A stretch of 8,911 nucleotides of DNA. It comes from JAZLIT01 sp045617525. Its GTDB lineage: Bacteria > Bacillota > Bacilli > Bacillales_A > Planococcaceae. The stretch's first letter is position 1, and every line of letters begins with the position of its first letter. A program made the position numbers and the translations under genes. Below the pieces are notes generated by a model. It had not been told where the DNA came from and did no database searches. It saw only the letters and a list, made by a program, of their open reading frames with translations. Location of the stretch: contig JAZLIT010000129.1 of assembly GCA_045617525.1 (NCBI GenBank), positions 1 to 8,911 of the forward strand, given 5' to 3'. This document shows positions 1 through 6,519 of the stretch, one piece after another.

Positions 1-63
1 CAACATAAAGTTGATATCTATAATTTTGTTTTAATCAGCACCGCGATTAAGCAAGTGTCTGTT

Positions 64-87
64 AAAACGTTGTTTCATTAACGTTTT
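64..87 (-). repeat. Inverted repeat in rRNA leader
   Basis: AAAACGTT (64-71) and AACGTTTT (80-87) are perfect inverted copies around an 8-base loop. An outer pair AAGCAA (49-54) / TTGCTT (86-91) could compete with it. This may be part of a processing stem in the rRNA precursor. No T-run follows on the minus strand, so it is not a terminator. Confidence 0.5.
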
Positions 88-90
88 GCT

Positions 91-110
91 TGTTCAGTTT
101 TCAAGGTTCA
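91..110 (-). promoter_or_regulatory. boxA-like antitermination element
   Basis: The minus strand reads TGAACCTTGAAAACTGAACA. This matches the segment found in Bacillus-group rRNA leaders and spacers that is associated with Nus-factor antitermination. It lies about 30 bases inside the predicted transcript. The assignment rests on remembered similarity. Confidence 0.65.
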
Positions 111-142
111 TGTTGTTGTCGTTTGTTTGTGACAACTTTTAA

Positions 143-172
143 AGTATAACACGCTGACCATTTCGATGTCAA
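143..172 (-). promoter_or_regulatory. Strong sigma-A promoter of the rRNA operon
   Basis: On the minus strand a perfect -35 TTGACA (167-172) is followed after 18 bases by TATACT (143-148). Transcription would start near 136 and run out of the left edge. The near-consensus boxes fit an rRNA promoter. Confidence 0.8.
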
Positions 173-237
173 CAACTTTTTTTGTAAAGTTTTAAGTGAT
201 TTTCGTTGTTAGCGTTTGTTGCGCTTCAACGTTTATA

Positions 238-266
238 AATATACCATCGTCATTTATATTATGCAA
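238..266 (-). promoter_or_regulatory. Possible second (upstream) rRNA promoter
   Basis: On the minus strand TTGCAT (261-266) and TATATT (238-243) are separated by exactly 17 bases. The -35 box matches poorly beyond TTG, and the -10 box matches 5 of 6. Tandem promoters are common ahead of Bacillus rRNA operons, which makes it plausible but not certain. Confidence 0.35.
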
Positions 267-520
267 GTGATACAAAGAAGTAAAACTATTCAGTTTTACG
301 TCCAAAACCTTGATACGAGTTCCTTCCATTATATATACGCACAAACATCCGTAAAGGACTTTTACTTGTCACTATGTATTTTTATGCGGTATAGACCTTC
401 TTTTGTAGACAAATAGAGAATCCCTACTATAAATCTTCACCCAACACCCTATTTGACCTTAGGGATTTTTTAATTAAGTAATTGAAATCTTATTGCAAGC
501 TCCCCTATATTTGATTAACT
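267..520. other. Intergenic stretch without a recognisable gene
   Basis: No convincing coding sequence is visible. A short ORF from 216 to 416 on the plus strand has no ribosome-binding site and overlaps the rRNA promoters. Local structures are a perfect 8-bp hairpin GTAAAACT (280-287) / AGTTTTAC (292-299), a 5-bp hairpin (351-355 / 361-365), and an 8-bp inverted repeat AATCCCTA (419-426) / TAGGGATT (460-467) with a 33-base loop followed by T's on the plus strand. None has an assignable function. Confidence 0.5.
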
Positions 521-583
521 AACAAAAAAGATCCTCACTGCTTAGCTTTCGTTTTTCCAAACGATTAGCTAAGTAGTGAGGAT
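521..583 (-). terminator. Rho-independent terminator of the purine permease gene
   Basis: The arms at 531-547 and 567-583 pair over 17 positions with one mismatch or wobble, enclosing a loop that can pair further. On the minus strand the stem is followed directly by a run of six T's (complement of 523-528). It begins about 10 bases after the permease stop codon. Confidence 0.92.
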
Positions 584-593
584 TATCTACTTA

Positions 594-1895
594 TTATAGG
601 AAGATAAAGTATCCTAAGAATATTACGAATAAACCATACATAATTGGGTGAATTTCTTTTGCACGTCCAGCTACGATCATTGTAATTGGATAGAACAAGA
701 ACCCTACTGCGATACCAGTTGCAATCGAGTACCCTAATGGCATACATAGAATTACTAAGAATGCTGGAATTGCAATTTCGATTTGATCCCAATCAATAAG
801 TTTTAATGAAGATACCATTAATGCACCTACGATGATTAACGCTGGCGCTGTTACTGCTGGCGTAATTACCGATAATAATGGAGAGAAGAATAAAGCTAAT
901 AAGAATAAAACACCTGTAACTACTGCGGCTAAACCAGAACGTGCACCCGCTGCAACACCTGCAGTAGATTCTACATAAGATGTAGTTGTAGAAGTACCAA
1001 GTACCGCACCAGATACTGTTGCCAGTGAATCAGCTAATAATGCTTTACCAGCACGTGGTAACTTGTTGTCTTTTACTAAACCGGCCTTACCGGCTACAGC
1101 CATTAAAGTCCCCGCTGTATCGAAGAAGTCTACGAATAAGAATGTAAGAACAACAATTAAGAAGTCCATATTTAAAATTAAGTCAAAATCCGAGAACGCT
1201 ATGAATGCTTTACCAAAAGTTGGCTCAAGACTTGGAATAGCCGAAACCACTTTATCCGGTAAGCTCACTAAACCAACGAAAATGCCTGCAACTGCTGTAA
1301 TAACAATACCGTAGAAAATACCACCATTAATTTTCTTAGCCATAAAAATTGCAGTAACGAATACACCGAATATTGCTAGTAAAGTATTGCCTGATGTAAT
1401 ATCACCTAAAACTGTAAGTGTATCATTATCATTTTTAATAATACCTGCACTTTGGAAACCTACATAAGTAATGAATAAACCAATACCTGCACCAACTGCA
1501 TACTTTAATTGAGCTGGAATTGCATTAATAATAATTTCACGTAAACCAGTTAGAGAAATAATGATAAAGATAACTCCTGATACCAAAACACCTGTTAAAG
1601 CTGTTTCCCATGCCATTCCCATACCTAAAACTACAGAGAACGCGAAGAATGCATTAAGACCCATACCCGGTGCTAACGCGATTGGATATTTTGCGATTAG
1701 CCCCATGAATAAACACCCAATCGCTGCCGCTACTGCTGTTGCAACGAATACTGCATCATAATCCATACCCGTCTGTGAAAGCATACCTGGGTTAACTGCT
1801 AAAATATAAGCCATTGACAGGAAAGTTGTTAACCCACCAATTAACTCACGTTTATAATTTGTGCCAAGCTTATCAAATTCGAAAAACTTTTTCAT
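594..1895 (-). CDS. pbuG: Hypoxanthine/guanine permease, NCS2 (AzgA/PbuG) family
   Basis: This 433-residue polytopic inner-membrane transporter imports hypoxanthine and guanine for salvage, probably by proton symport as known for the AzgA-like branch of the NCS2 family. The N-terminus (FFEFDKLGT), PGMGLNAFF (76-84), FVDFFDTAGTL (254-264) and GTSTTTSYVES (300-310) are family hallmarks, and the length is close to B. subtilis PbuG (about 440). Hydrophobic segments run through the whole protein. The ATG at 1893-1895 follows GGAGG (1905-1909) at a 9-base spacing. Control by a guanine-type riboswitch directly upstream strongly supports purine-base transport. It is monocistronic, with its own promoter and terminator. 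PbuO is the closest alternative paralogue; similarity and riboswitch favour PbuG. Confidence 0.93.
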   Translation of the reverse strand: MKKFFEFDKLGTNYKRELIGGLTTFLSMAYILAVNPGMLSQTGMDYDAVFVATAVAAAIGCLFMGLIAKYPIALAPGMGLNAFFAFSVVLGMGMAWETALTGVLVSGVIFIIISLTGLREIIINAIPAQLKYAVGAGIGLFITYVGFQSAGIIKNDNDTLTVLGDITSGNTLLAIFGVFVTAIFMAKKINGGIFYGIVITAVAGIFVGLVSLPDKVVSAIPSLEPTFGKAFIAFSDFDLILNMDFLIVVLTFLFVDFFDTAGTLMAVAGKAGLVKDNKLPRAGKALLADSLATVSGAVLGTSTTTSYVESTAGVAAGARSGLAAVVTGVLFLLALFFSPLLSVITPAVTAPALIIVGALMVSSLKLIDWDQIEIAIPAFLVILCMPLGYSIATGIAVGFLFYPITMIVAGRAKEIHPIMYGLFVIFLGYFIFL

Positions 1896-1940
1896 TTTCT
1901 TATTCCTCCGTTTGTTGTAATTAATTCAATTCGAACCAAT

Positions 1941-1973
1941 AAAAAAGACATGTCAGCAAGTTGCCGCATGTCT
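1941..1973 (-). terminator. Riboswitch expression-platform terminator
   Basis: On the minus strand AGACATG (1967-1973) pairs with CATGTCT (1946-1952), with further pairing inside, followed by T's from 1946 to 1941. It lies between the purine aptamer and the permease start, where an OFF-switch terminator is expected when guanine is bound. Confidence 0.88.
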
Positions 1974-2029
1974 ACGAAGAGGTAAATTAAGTCTTATATC
2001 CAAATAATAAATTCGGAAAACCTAATACC

Positions 2030-2100
2030 CAATCATAGTCAAGCCATTTACGGTAGCTTGGTAGAAACTTACGGGCCATATTCCCGAGATTATACGACGA
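2030..2100 (-). promoter_or_regulatory. Purine (guanine-class) riboswitch aptamer
   Basis: The minus strand shows the purine-riboswitch core in order: TATAATC, P2 CGGG/CCCG closing loop AATATGG, J2/3 AAGTTTCTACC, P3 CAAGC/GCTTG closing a loop with ACCGTAAAT, then GACTATG. P1 pairs GTCGTA with TATGAT plus a wobble. The specificity base in J3/1 (position 74 in xpt numbering) is C, at plus-strand 2038. Known structures of this class show that C selects guanine/hypoxanthine and U selects adenine. With the downstream terminator it should shut off permease synthesis when guanine is plentiful. Confidence 0.95.
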
Positions 2101-2124
2101 CTATATTTAATATTTACACAATGT

Positions 2125-2153
2125 AATATATCATCTTATTTTTCATTTTTCAA
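2125..2153 (-). promoter_or_regulatory. Promoter of the riboswitch-controlled permease
   Basis: On the minus strand TTGAAA (2148-2153) and TATATT (2125-2130) are 17 bases apart, placing the start near 2118, about 20 bases before the aptamer. A weaker TTACAT/TATAGT pair overlaps it at 15-base spacing. The first is preferred. Confidence 0.75.
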
Positions 2154-2416
2154 CCCATTTCCGAACATTATATACTTCTTCTATAATTATAGTTCGTGTA
2201 ATCGGTGAATACTCACCCTTTACTAAAAATGATTCTCCAACACTTTTCCCCTATAGTCTATTAATTTATTACAACTCTCGTAAACCATTTATTCACATAT
2301 TTTGCTTACTCCCCACTCACTCTATCCATTTTAACCACTCATAAATCCGGCAATAGTTTTACTAAAATAACATCACAAGGTCACTTTCACTTATCTTGTT
2401 ACTACCCAAAATAGAC
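2154..2416. other. Intergenic stretch, no gene seen
   Basis: This is about 260 bases between the permease promoter and the ssuD terminator. Only very short frames are open on either strand. It holds a perfect 12-base palindrome CTATAATTATAG (2181-2192) and a small hairpin GGTGA (2204-2208) / TCACC (2213-2217), both upstream of the permease -35. They could be operator-like, but nothing ties them to a regulator. Confidence 0.5.
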
Positions 2417-2465
2417 AAAAAAGGTTGTGATCAAATTCATACTTTAGAATTTGATCACAACCTTT
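2417..2465 (-). terminator. Terminator of the ssu operon
   Basis: This is a perfect 18-bp stem (2421-2438 with 2447-2464, extendable by A2420-T2465) with an 8-base loop. On the minus strand it is followed by T's (complement of 2417-2422). It starts 6 bases after the ssuD stop codon. A run of A's on one side only makes it directional towards the left. Confidence 0.95.
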
Positions 2466-2470
2466 AAATT

Positions 2471-3604
2471 TTAAATTTTTATAAATTTAGCTTTTGGCTT
2501 ATAGTTGTACCCGACTAATTCACCTTTGGGTGCGCCACTTTCTTCACGATCTTGTTTATAATCTAGTAAAGGGAATACAAGCTCCGCAAACTGGTATGCC
2601 TCTTCTAAATGAGGATATCCTGATAAAATAAACTTATCAACACCTACTTCTTGATACTCGCGAATACGTGCCGCAACCGTTTCTGGGTCTCCAACGATTG
2701 CTGTTCCACATCCACCTCGTACTAAACCAACACCCGCCCAAATATTCGGGTAAATTTCTAAATCATTACGATCACCTTTGTTTAAATCAGCCATATTCTT
2801 TTGGCCAACTGAATCATAGCGACTAAATACTTCCTGCGCTTGTGTAATTGTTTCATCATCAACATATTTAATTAACTCGTTCGCTGCATGCCAAGCTTCA
2901 TCATTCGTCTCACGTACAATCACATGAATACGCACACCAATTTCCACTTCACGACCATGCTTTGCAGCTTCTGCACGAACTTTTTCTACTTTTGCTTTTA
3001 CTTCTTGTGGTGGCTCTCCCCAAGTTAAGTAGCAATCTGAATGCTTTCCTGAAACGGCAATTCCAGCATCTGATGATCCGCCAAAATAAATCGGAGGATG
3101 CGGTCTTTGAACGCCCGGAAATAAAAGTTCTCCACCCTCAACCTTTAAATGTTTGCCGTCAAAATTTACCGTTTCCCCTTCTAAAATACCACGGTAAATA
3201 TCCAAAAACTCATCCGTCACTTCATAACGCTCACCATGAGAAGCAAAAACACCATCTCCAGCAAGCTCTACTGGATCTCCACCTGCAACTACATTAATCA
3301 ATAAACGACCTTCTGAAATTTGATCTAAGGTAGCAGTCATCCGCGCTGCCACAGTCGGTGTCATAATACCTGGACGTACAGCAATTAAAAATTTCAATTT
3401 CTGAGTTACCGTAGCTAATGCAGAAGCCGTTACCCAAGGGTCACTACATCCTTTACCAGTCGGAATTAATACCCCTTCATAACCTAACTCATCTACAGCT
3501 TGTGCTATTTGCTTCACATAAGGGAAATTGGTTTCACGTGCCCTTATACTCGTACCTAAATACTTACCATCACCATGTGTAGGAATAAACCAAAAAATAT
3601 CCAT
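2471..3604 (-). CDS. ssuD: FMNH2-dependent alkanesulfonate monooxygenase
   Basis: This 377-residue cytoplasmic enzyme of the bacterial luciferase-like family cleaves the C-S bond of alkanesulfonates using O2 and reduced FMN, giving an aldehyde and sulfite. The start MDIFWFIPTHGDGKYLGT is the SsuD signature. Cys53, Arg225 and His227 occupy the positions of E. coli Cys54, Arg226 and His228 with a constant offset of one. The segments RGGCGTAIVG and GYPHLEEAY carry the other conserved active-site Arg and Tyr regions. Length is normal for the family. The ATG has an AAGGGGG site about 10 bases upstream. It is the last gene of the operon, 15 bases after ssuC. No flavin reductase gene (ssuE) is present here, so reduced FMN must come from elsewhere. 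Confidence 0.95.
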   Translation of the reverse strand: MDIFWFIPTHGDGKYLGTSIRARETNFPYVKQIAQAVDELGYEGVLIPTGKGCSDPWVTASALATVTQKLKFLIAVRPGIMTPTVAARMTATLDQISEGRLLINVVAGGDPVELAGDGVFASHGERYEVTDEFLDIYRGILEGETVNFDGKHLKVEGGELLFPGVQRPHPPIYFGGSSDAGIAVSGKHSDCYLTWGEPPQEVKAKVEKVRAEAAKHGREVEIGVRIHVIVRETNDEAWHAANELIKYVDDETITQAQEVFSRYDSVGQKNMADLNKGDRNDLEIYPNIWAGVGLVRGGCGTAIVGDPETVAARIREYQEVGVDKFILSGYPHLEEAYQFAELVFPLLDYKQDREESGAPKGELVGYNYKPKAKFIKI

Positions 3605-3619
3605 TAATTTTTGCCCCCT

Positions 3620-4462
3620 TTATTCGATACCACTAAAGCTAGTGCGCCATTTTAATAGTCTCTTCTCCAATATCCTTACTAGTGAATCCGTTAATTTACC
3701 AACTACACCAAAAATAATAATGCCGACAAACACTTTATCTGTTTGCGAAAACTGGCGGGCATCCATAATCATATAGCCAATACCTGCACTTGAACCCATC
3801 AACTCAGCTACAACTAGACTTAACCAAGCAATCCCTATCGATAATCGAATCCCCACTAAAATATGGCTAAGTGCTGCCGGGAATATTAATTTCGTTAGCT
3901 GCTTCCATTTGCTAAACTCTAAAACTTGCGCCACTTCAAATAACTTCGAATCTACCGAACGAATTCCGTTATACGTATTTACATATACCGGGAAAAACGA
4001 CGCAAAGGCGATTAGTAAAATTTTTGATATCTCATCAAATCCAAACCATAAAATAAATAACGGTGTCACCGCTAAACTTGGAATTGTTCTTAGCATTTGC
4101 ATCGTTGGGTCGATATAACTTTCCGATTTCCTAGAAAAACCAACGACAAATCCTAACACTAACGCAATGCTTGCACCGAGTAAAAAGCCCACAATTGCAC
4201 GGTATATACTAATTTGTAAGTGACCGATTAACATTCCGCTAATCAGTAAATCAACAAAGGTATCAATAATCTTTAACGGACTAGGCAATATCGTTGTAGA
4301 AACCACATTACTAGCCGACACCATTTGCCACACGACAATAATTAACAACGGTAACACAAAACCTTTTACCCAATTAGGTATACCCTTACCTTTGCTTTTA
4401 TGAACTTTAGTCTCGTGTACAACTGGTTGATTTACAGCTTGCGCACGCACCAAATTATTCAT
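3620..4462 (-). CDS. ssuC: Sulfonate ABC transporter permease
   Basis: This 280-residue inner-membrane subunit of the sulfonate importer belongs to the binding-protein-dependent permease family. After a charged N-terminal tail, hydrophobic segments begin at about 34. RTIPSLAVTPLFILWFG (125-141) is typical of SsuC/TauC. The EAA loop that docks on the ATPase spans about 176-206 (EVAQVLE...FPAALSHILVGIR). The ATG lies inside the end of ssuA with an 8-base overlap, so translation is probably coupled. The ribosome site AGAGGGAG sits only about one base before this ATG. A TTG at 4451-4453, three codons later, has much better spacing and could be the true start. The family tolerates a variable N-terminus. 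TauC-type specificity cannot be excluded, but the neighbours favour alkanesulfonates. Confidence 0.92.
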   Translation of the reverse strand: MNNLVRAQAVNQPVVHETKVHKSKGKGIPNWVKGFVLPLLIIVVWQMVSASNVVSTTILPSPLKIIDTFVDLLISGMLIGHLQISIYRAIVGFLLGASIALVLGFVVGFSRKSESYIDPTMQMLRTIPSLAVTPLFILWFGFDEISKILLIAFASFFPVYVNTYNGIRSVDSKLFEVAQVLEFSKWKQLTKLIFPAALSHILVGIRLSIGIAWLSLVVAELMGSSAGIGYMIMDARQFSQTDKVFVGIIIFGVVGKLTDSLVRILEKRLLKWRTSFSGIE

Positions 4463-5435
4463 CTCCCTCTAGTAACTTTTCTATAAATTGATTATCTACA
4501 ACATTTTTAACATCGATTTTTTTATCAAATACACCTTGTTCGACAAATAAATCCGCTGCATTTTGCTGGCTATCGATAATTTTGTCGCTTATGATTCGCA
4601 TTTCATACGGAGTATTTTTTAATACTTCCGTCACAATTTCTTTATCTATTCCTTTTAATTGCGCATAGAATTCTACGGCTTCTTCCGGATTATCTTTTAC
4701 CCAATCTGTTGCTTTTTTATAAACCTTTAAATAAATTTCTATTAGATTAGGATCTTGCTCCGTAAATTTTGTACGTGCAATTGTAAACATTGAGCCATAC
4801 GTTCCAACATCCTCACCCTTTAGCAAAGCTGTTGCACCGTTCCCTACTGTTTGAGAAGATATAAATGGTTCCCATGTTGCCCACGCTGCTATCGAGCCAT
4901 TTTCAAATGCCGGTTGCGCTTCATCTGGTTGTAGTTGAATAATTTCAACCTTAGCTGGGTCGACATTTTTTTCTTTTAACGCTGCATATAGCAGACCATA
5001 TGCACTACTGCCTTTTGCTACCGCTATCTTTTTCCCGACCAAATCTTCAAGGGACTGAATACCACTACCCTTAGGTAACAAAATCGCATTATTCGTCGCA
5101 CCATTTGATAATAAAGCGATTTCTTTAAAATCAATATTTGCCGCCTGCCCTGATAATGGTGGTGTATTTCCCACCTCTGTAATATCTAGCTTTCCAGCAG
5201 CAATCCCCTCAAATTGGGGAGGTCCACTTTGAAATTCCGTCCAAGAAATCTTTACACCCACTTCTTCAAACGCTTCATCTAACCAACCTTTTTCTTTCGC
5301 TACCCATAATGGTGAGAGCGTTTGTTGAATACCTAAATTAATGGATTCTGTTGGCGAGCTTCCACTATCAGAAGTTGAACACGCCGCTAATAATAACCCC
5401 ACCGAAACAACCAACAATAATAATGTTTTTTTCAT
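4455..5435 (-). CDS. ssuA: Sulfonate-binding lipoprotein of the ABC transporter
   Basis: This 326-residue extracellular substrate-binding protein is anchored to the membrane as a lipoprotein. Residues 1-19 form a signal peptide (MKK, hydrophobic core) ending in the lipobox LAAC with the lipidated cysteine at 19. The mature part has SsuA-type segments FQSGPPQFEG, VGNTPPL, GKKIAVAKGSSAYGLL and AAWATWEPF, as expected of the nitrate/sulfonate/taurine binding family. GAGGGAG stands 5 bases before the ATG. It follows ssuB by 11 bases and overlaps ssuC by 8. The family also binds taurine or other organosulfonates, so exact substrates are inferred from the adjacent SsuD. Confidence 0.93.
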   Translation of the reverse strand: MKKTLLLLVVSVGLLLAACSTSDSGSSPTESINLGIQQTLSPLWVAKEKGWLDEAFEEVGVKISWTEFQSGPPQFEGIAAGKLDITEVGNTPPLSGQAANIDFKEIALLSNGATNNAILLPKGSGIQSLEDLVGKKIAVAKGSSAYGLLYAALKEKNVDPAKVEIIQLQPDEAQPAFENGSIAAWATWEPFISSQTVGNGATALLKGEDVGTYGSMFTIARTKFTEQDPNLIEIYLKVYKKATDWVKDNPEEAVEFYAQLKGIDKEIVTEVLKNTPYEMRIISDKIIDSQQNAADLFVEQGVFDKKIDVKNVVDNQFIEKLLEGDE

Positions 5436-5446
5436 AGTATCTCCCT

Positions 5447-6214
5447 CTAAATCCCTTCACCATCTTTATAATCTTGGCTATGGGTTTTTTCAAATTCTTG
5501 TAACACTTGCAGCCTTTTTTGCTCATAAGATGGACTTGTTTTACTACGCGGATAGCTAAGTTCAACATGAATTAATTTTTGTAGTTTTCCTGGATTAGCA
5601 CGTAAAATTGCAATATCTGTGCCCAAATAAATTGCTTCATCAATATCATGTGTCACAAGTAGCATCGTAATTTTCTTACGTTGCCAAATATCGATTAATA
5701 CATCCTGTAAATGCTGACGCGTAAATGCATCTAGGGCGCCAAATGGTTCATCCAACAACAACACTTCTGGGTCTCGGATTAAAGCCCGCGCAATTGCTAC
5801 ACGTTGCGACATTCCTCCAGATATTTCAAAAGGGTATGCCTTTTCATAACCCTTTAGGCGAACTATTTCAATCATTTCATCGACTTTCCGACGAACTGCA
5901 GGTTCCTTCAAACTTAGATCAGCGGCAATATTTTGCTCGACCGTCATCCAAGGAAATAAGCGAGGTTCCTGAAATATAAATCCCTGGGCAATTCCTGGTT
6001 TAACAATTTGGCGATTATTTACTAGCAGCTCGCCATTATATTCGGTATCTAACCCGGCCACAATTTTTAATAGCGTACTTTTTCCACATCCGCTTGGCCC
6101 AATTATTGTTAGGAAATCCCCCTCCGCTACCGTCAAGTCAATCCCGTCTAACACTAATTTGTTCTCTTGTTCAATTTGAAAACTTTTTGCATCGATTTGA
6201 ATTTGTACACCCAT
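5447..6214 (-). CDS. ssuB: Sulfonate ABC transporter ATP-binding protein
   Basis: This 255-residue cytoplasmic ATPase energises the SsuABC importer. All ABC motifs are intact: Walker A GPSGCGKST (39-47), Q-loop Gln82 (FQEPRLFPW), signature SGGMSQ (132-137), Walker B LLLDEP (152-157) with catalytic Glu156, D-loop GALD (159-162) and switch His189 (VTHD). The arrangement matches the nitrate/sulfonate/taurine ATPase subfamily. The ATG at 6212-6214 follows GGGGAG with about 7 bases between. It is the first gene of the operon, about 70 bases after the leader terminator, so its transcription depends on readthrough at that terminator. The order ssuBACD is the one known from B. subtilis. Confidence 0.95.
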   Translation of the reverse strand: MGVQIQIDAKSFQIEQENKLVLDGIDLTVAEGDFLTIIGPSGCGKSTLLKIVAGLDTEYNGELLVNNRQIVKPGIAQGFIFQEPRLFPWMTVEQNIAADLSLKEPAVRRKVDEMIEIVRLKGYEKAYPFEISGGMSQRVAIARALIRDPEVLLLDEPFGALDAFTRQHLQDVLIDIWQRKKITMLLVTHDIDEAIYLGTDIAILRANPGKLQKLIHVELSYPRSKTSPSYEQKRLQVLQEFEKTHSQDYKDGEGI

Positions 6215-6284
6215 CTGGTTCTCCCCTCCCCGGAATTTGCTTCTCTCGTGCCTAATCCGATTCCGTCATTACGATAAAATAAAC

Positions 6285-6346
6285 AAAAAAAGACAACTAA
6301 AGTCATTCATTCTTGCACACGGAAGAATGAAGACCTCTAGTTGTCT
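6285..6346 (-). terminator. Leader terminator (attenuator) of the ssu operon
   Basis: The arms at 6323-6346 and 6291-6314 form a long imperfect stem: 9 bp at the base (AGACAACTA), a partly mismatched middle, and 9 bp at the top (TTCATTCTT). The loop is 8 bases and seven T's follow on the minus strand (complement of 6285-6291). It sits between the promoter and ssuB, with no gene upstream to terminate, so it must act as a conditional attenuator. Confidence 0.88.
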
Positions 6347-6356
6347 AGTGAGTCTT
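6330..6356 (-). promoter_or_regulatory. Antiterminator hairpin competing with the ssu leader terminator
   Basis: On the minus strand AAGACTCACTAG (6345-6356) can pair with CTAGAGGTCTT (6330-6340) around an ACAA loop: 5 bp AAGAC/GTCTT, one C-G, and 4 bp CTAG/CTAG with small bulges. The right half is the 5' arm of the terminator, so the two hairpins exclude each other. Confidence 0.7.
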
Positions 6357-6423
6357 AGCTTTATAATTTGGGTAATTGCTGCTAAATAAATTACAGCACC
6401 TCGTTAATACCAAGTAACTTAAT
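6347..6423 (-). promoter_or_regulatory. Structured 5' leader of the ssu operon, riboswitch-like, class not recognised
   Basis: The RNA from about 6423 can form several helices: TTGGTA (6408-6413) with TACCCAA (6368-6374, one bulge); TGCTG (6394-6398) with CAGCA (6377-6381); alternatively GTAATT (6389-6394) with AATTAC (6372-6377). TTTAGC (6381-6386) can pair with GCTAAG (6354-6359), which would block the antiterminator arm. The S-box (SAM-I) core with GGCCC, TGAAACC and GGCAACC is absent, as are T-box and purine cores. GAGGTGCT and AAAGCTAAG only faintly recall S-box pieces. A sensor for a sulfur metabolite is inferred from the downstream operon. Confidence 0.55.
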
Positions 6424-6429
6424 AAGGTT

Positions 6430-6458
6430 AATATACTTTTATTTCAAAAAAATGTCAA
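6430..6458 (-). promoter_or_regulatory. Promoter of the ssu operon
   Basis: On the minus strand a perfect TTGACA (6453-6458) and TATATT (6430-6435) are separated by exactly 17 bases, giving a start near 6423. Such a strong promoter fits control by downstream attenuation. I did not recognise a CymR-type site around it. Confidence 0.85.
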
Positions 6459-6519
6459 CTAATTTTAATATTATTTCTAATTTCCTTTGAACGTAACCAG
6501 TAAGAATTTTTTGCATAAT

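Larger units (their letters stand above)
1..136 (-). other. rRNA operon leader (16S gene expected just left of the window)
   Basis: Read on the minus strand, this stretch resembles the transcribed leader of Bacillaceae rRNA operons. It has a boxA-like segment (91-110), a small inverted repeat (64-71 with 80-87) and an A/T-rich end that stops at the window edge without reaching the 16S start motif. A strong promoter lies directly upstream (143-172). The leader normally carries boxA antitermination and RNase III processing signals. The 16S gene itself is outside the window, so this is inferred from the leader pattern. A spacer between rRNA genes carries similar boxA motifs, but the promoter favours the operon head. 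Confidence 0.75.

Noticed and set aside
216..416. 66-codon plus-strand ORF
   Set aside because: It has no ribosome-binding site, an unremarkable composition rich in Tyr/Ile from AT-rich DNA, and overlaps the upstream rRNA promoter region on the other strand.
1063..1314. Plus-strand ORF inside the permease gene (others similar at 1561-1761, 2962-3297, 5725-5979)
   Set aside because: Each lies antisense to a gene with unmistakable family motifs, in a frame kept open by the codon usage of the real gene, and has no initiation signal.
6354..6368. SAM-II-like ATAAAGCTAAG segment in the ssu leader
   Set aside because: Only a short stretch resembles SAM-II, the spacing for the pseudoknot does not fit, and SAM-II is mainly proteobacterial.
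6350..6430. SAM-I (S-box) riboswitch ahead of ssuB
   Set aside because: CTTA/TAAG and GAGGTGCT resemble S-box fragments, but the conserved P2/P3 core (GGCCC, TGAAACC, GGCAACC) is missing and the predicted transcript starts inside the CTTA.
6439..6516. 25-residue minus-strand ORF starting ATG after the ctaG terminator
   Set aside because: It starts right at the T-run of a terminator, has no ribosome site, and runs through the -35 box of the ssu promoter.
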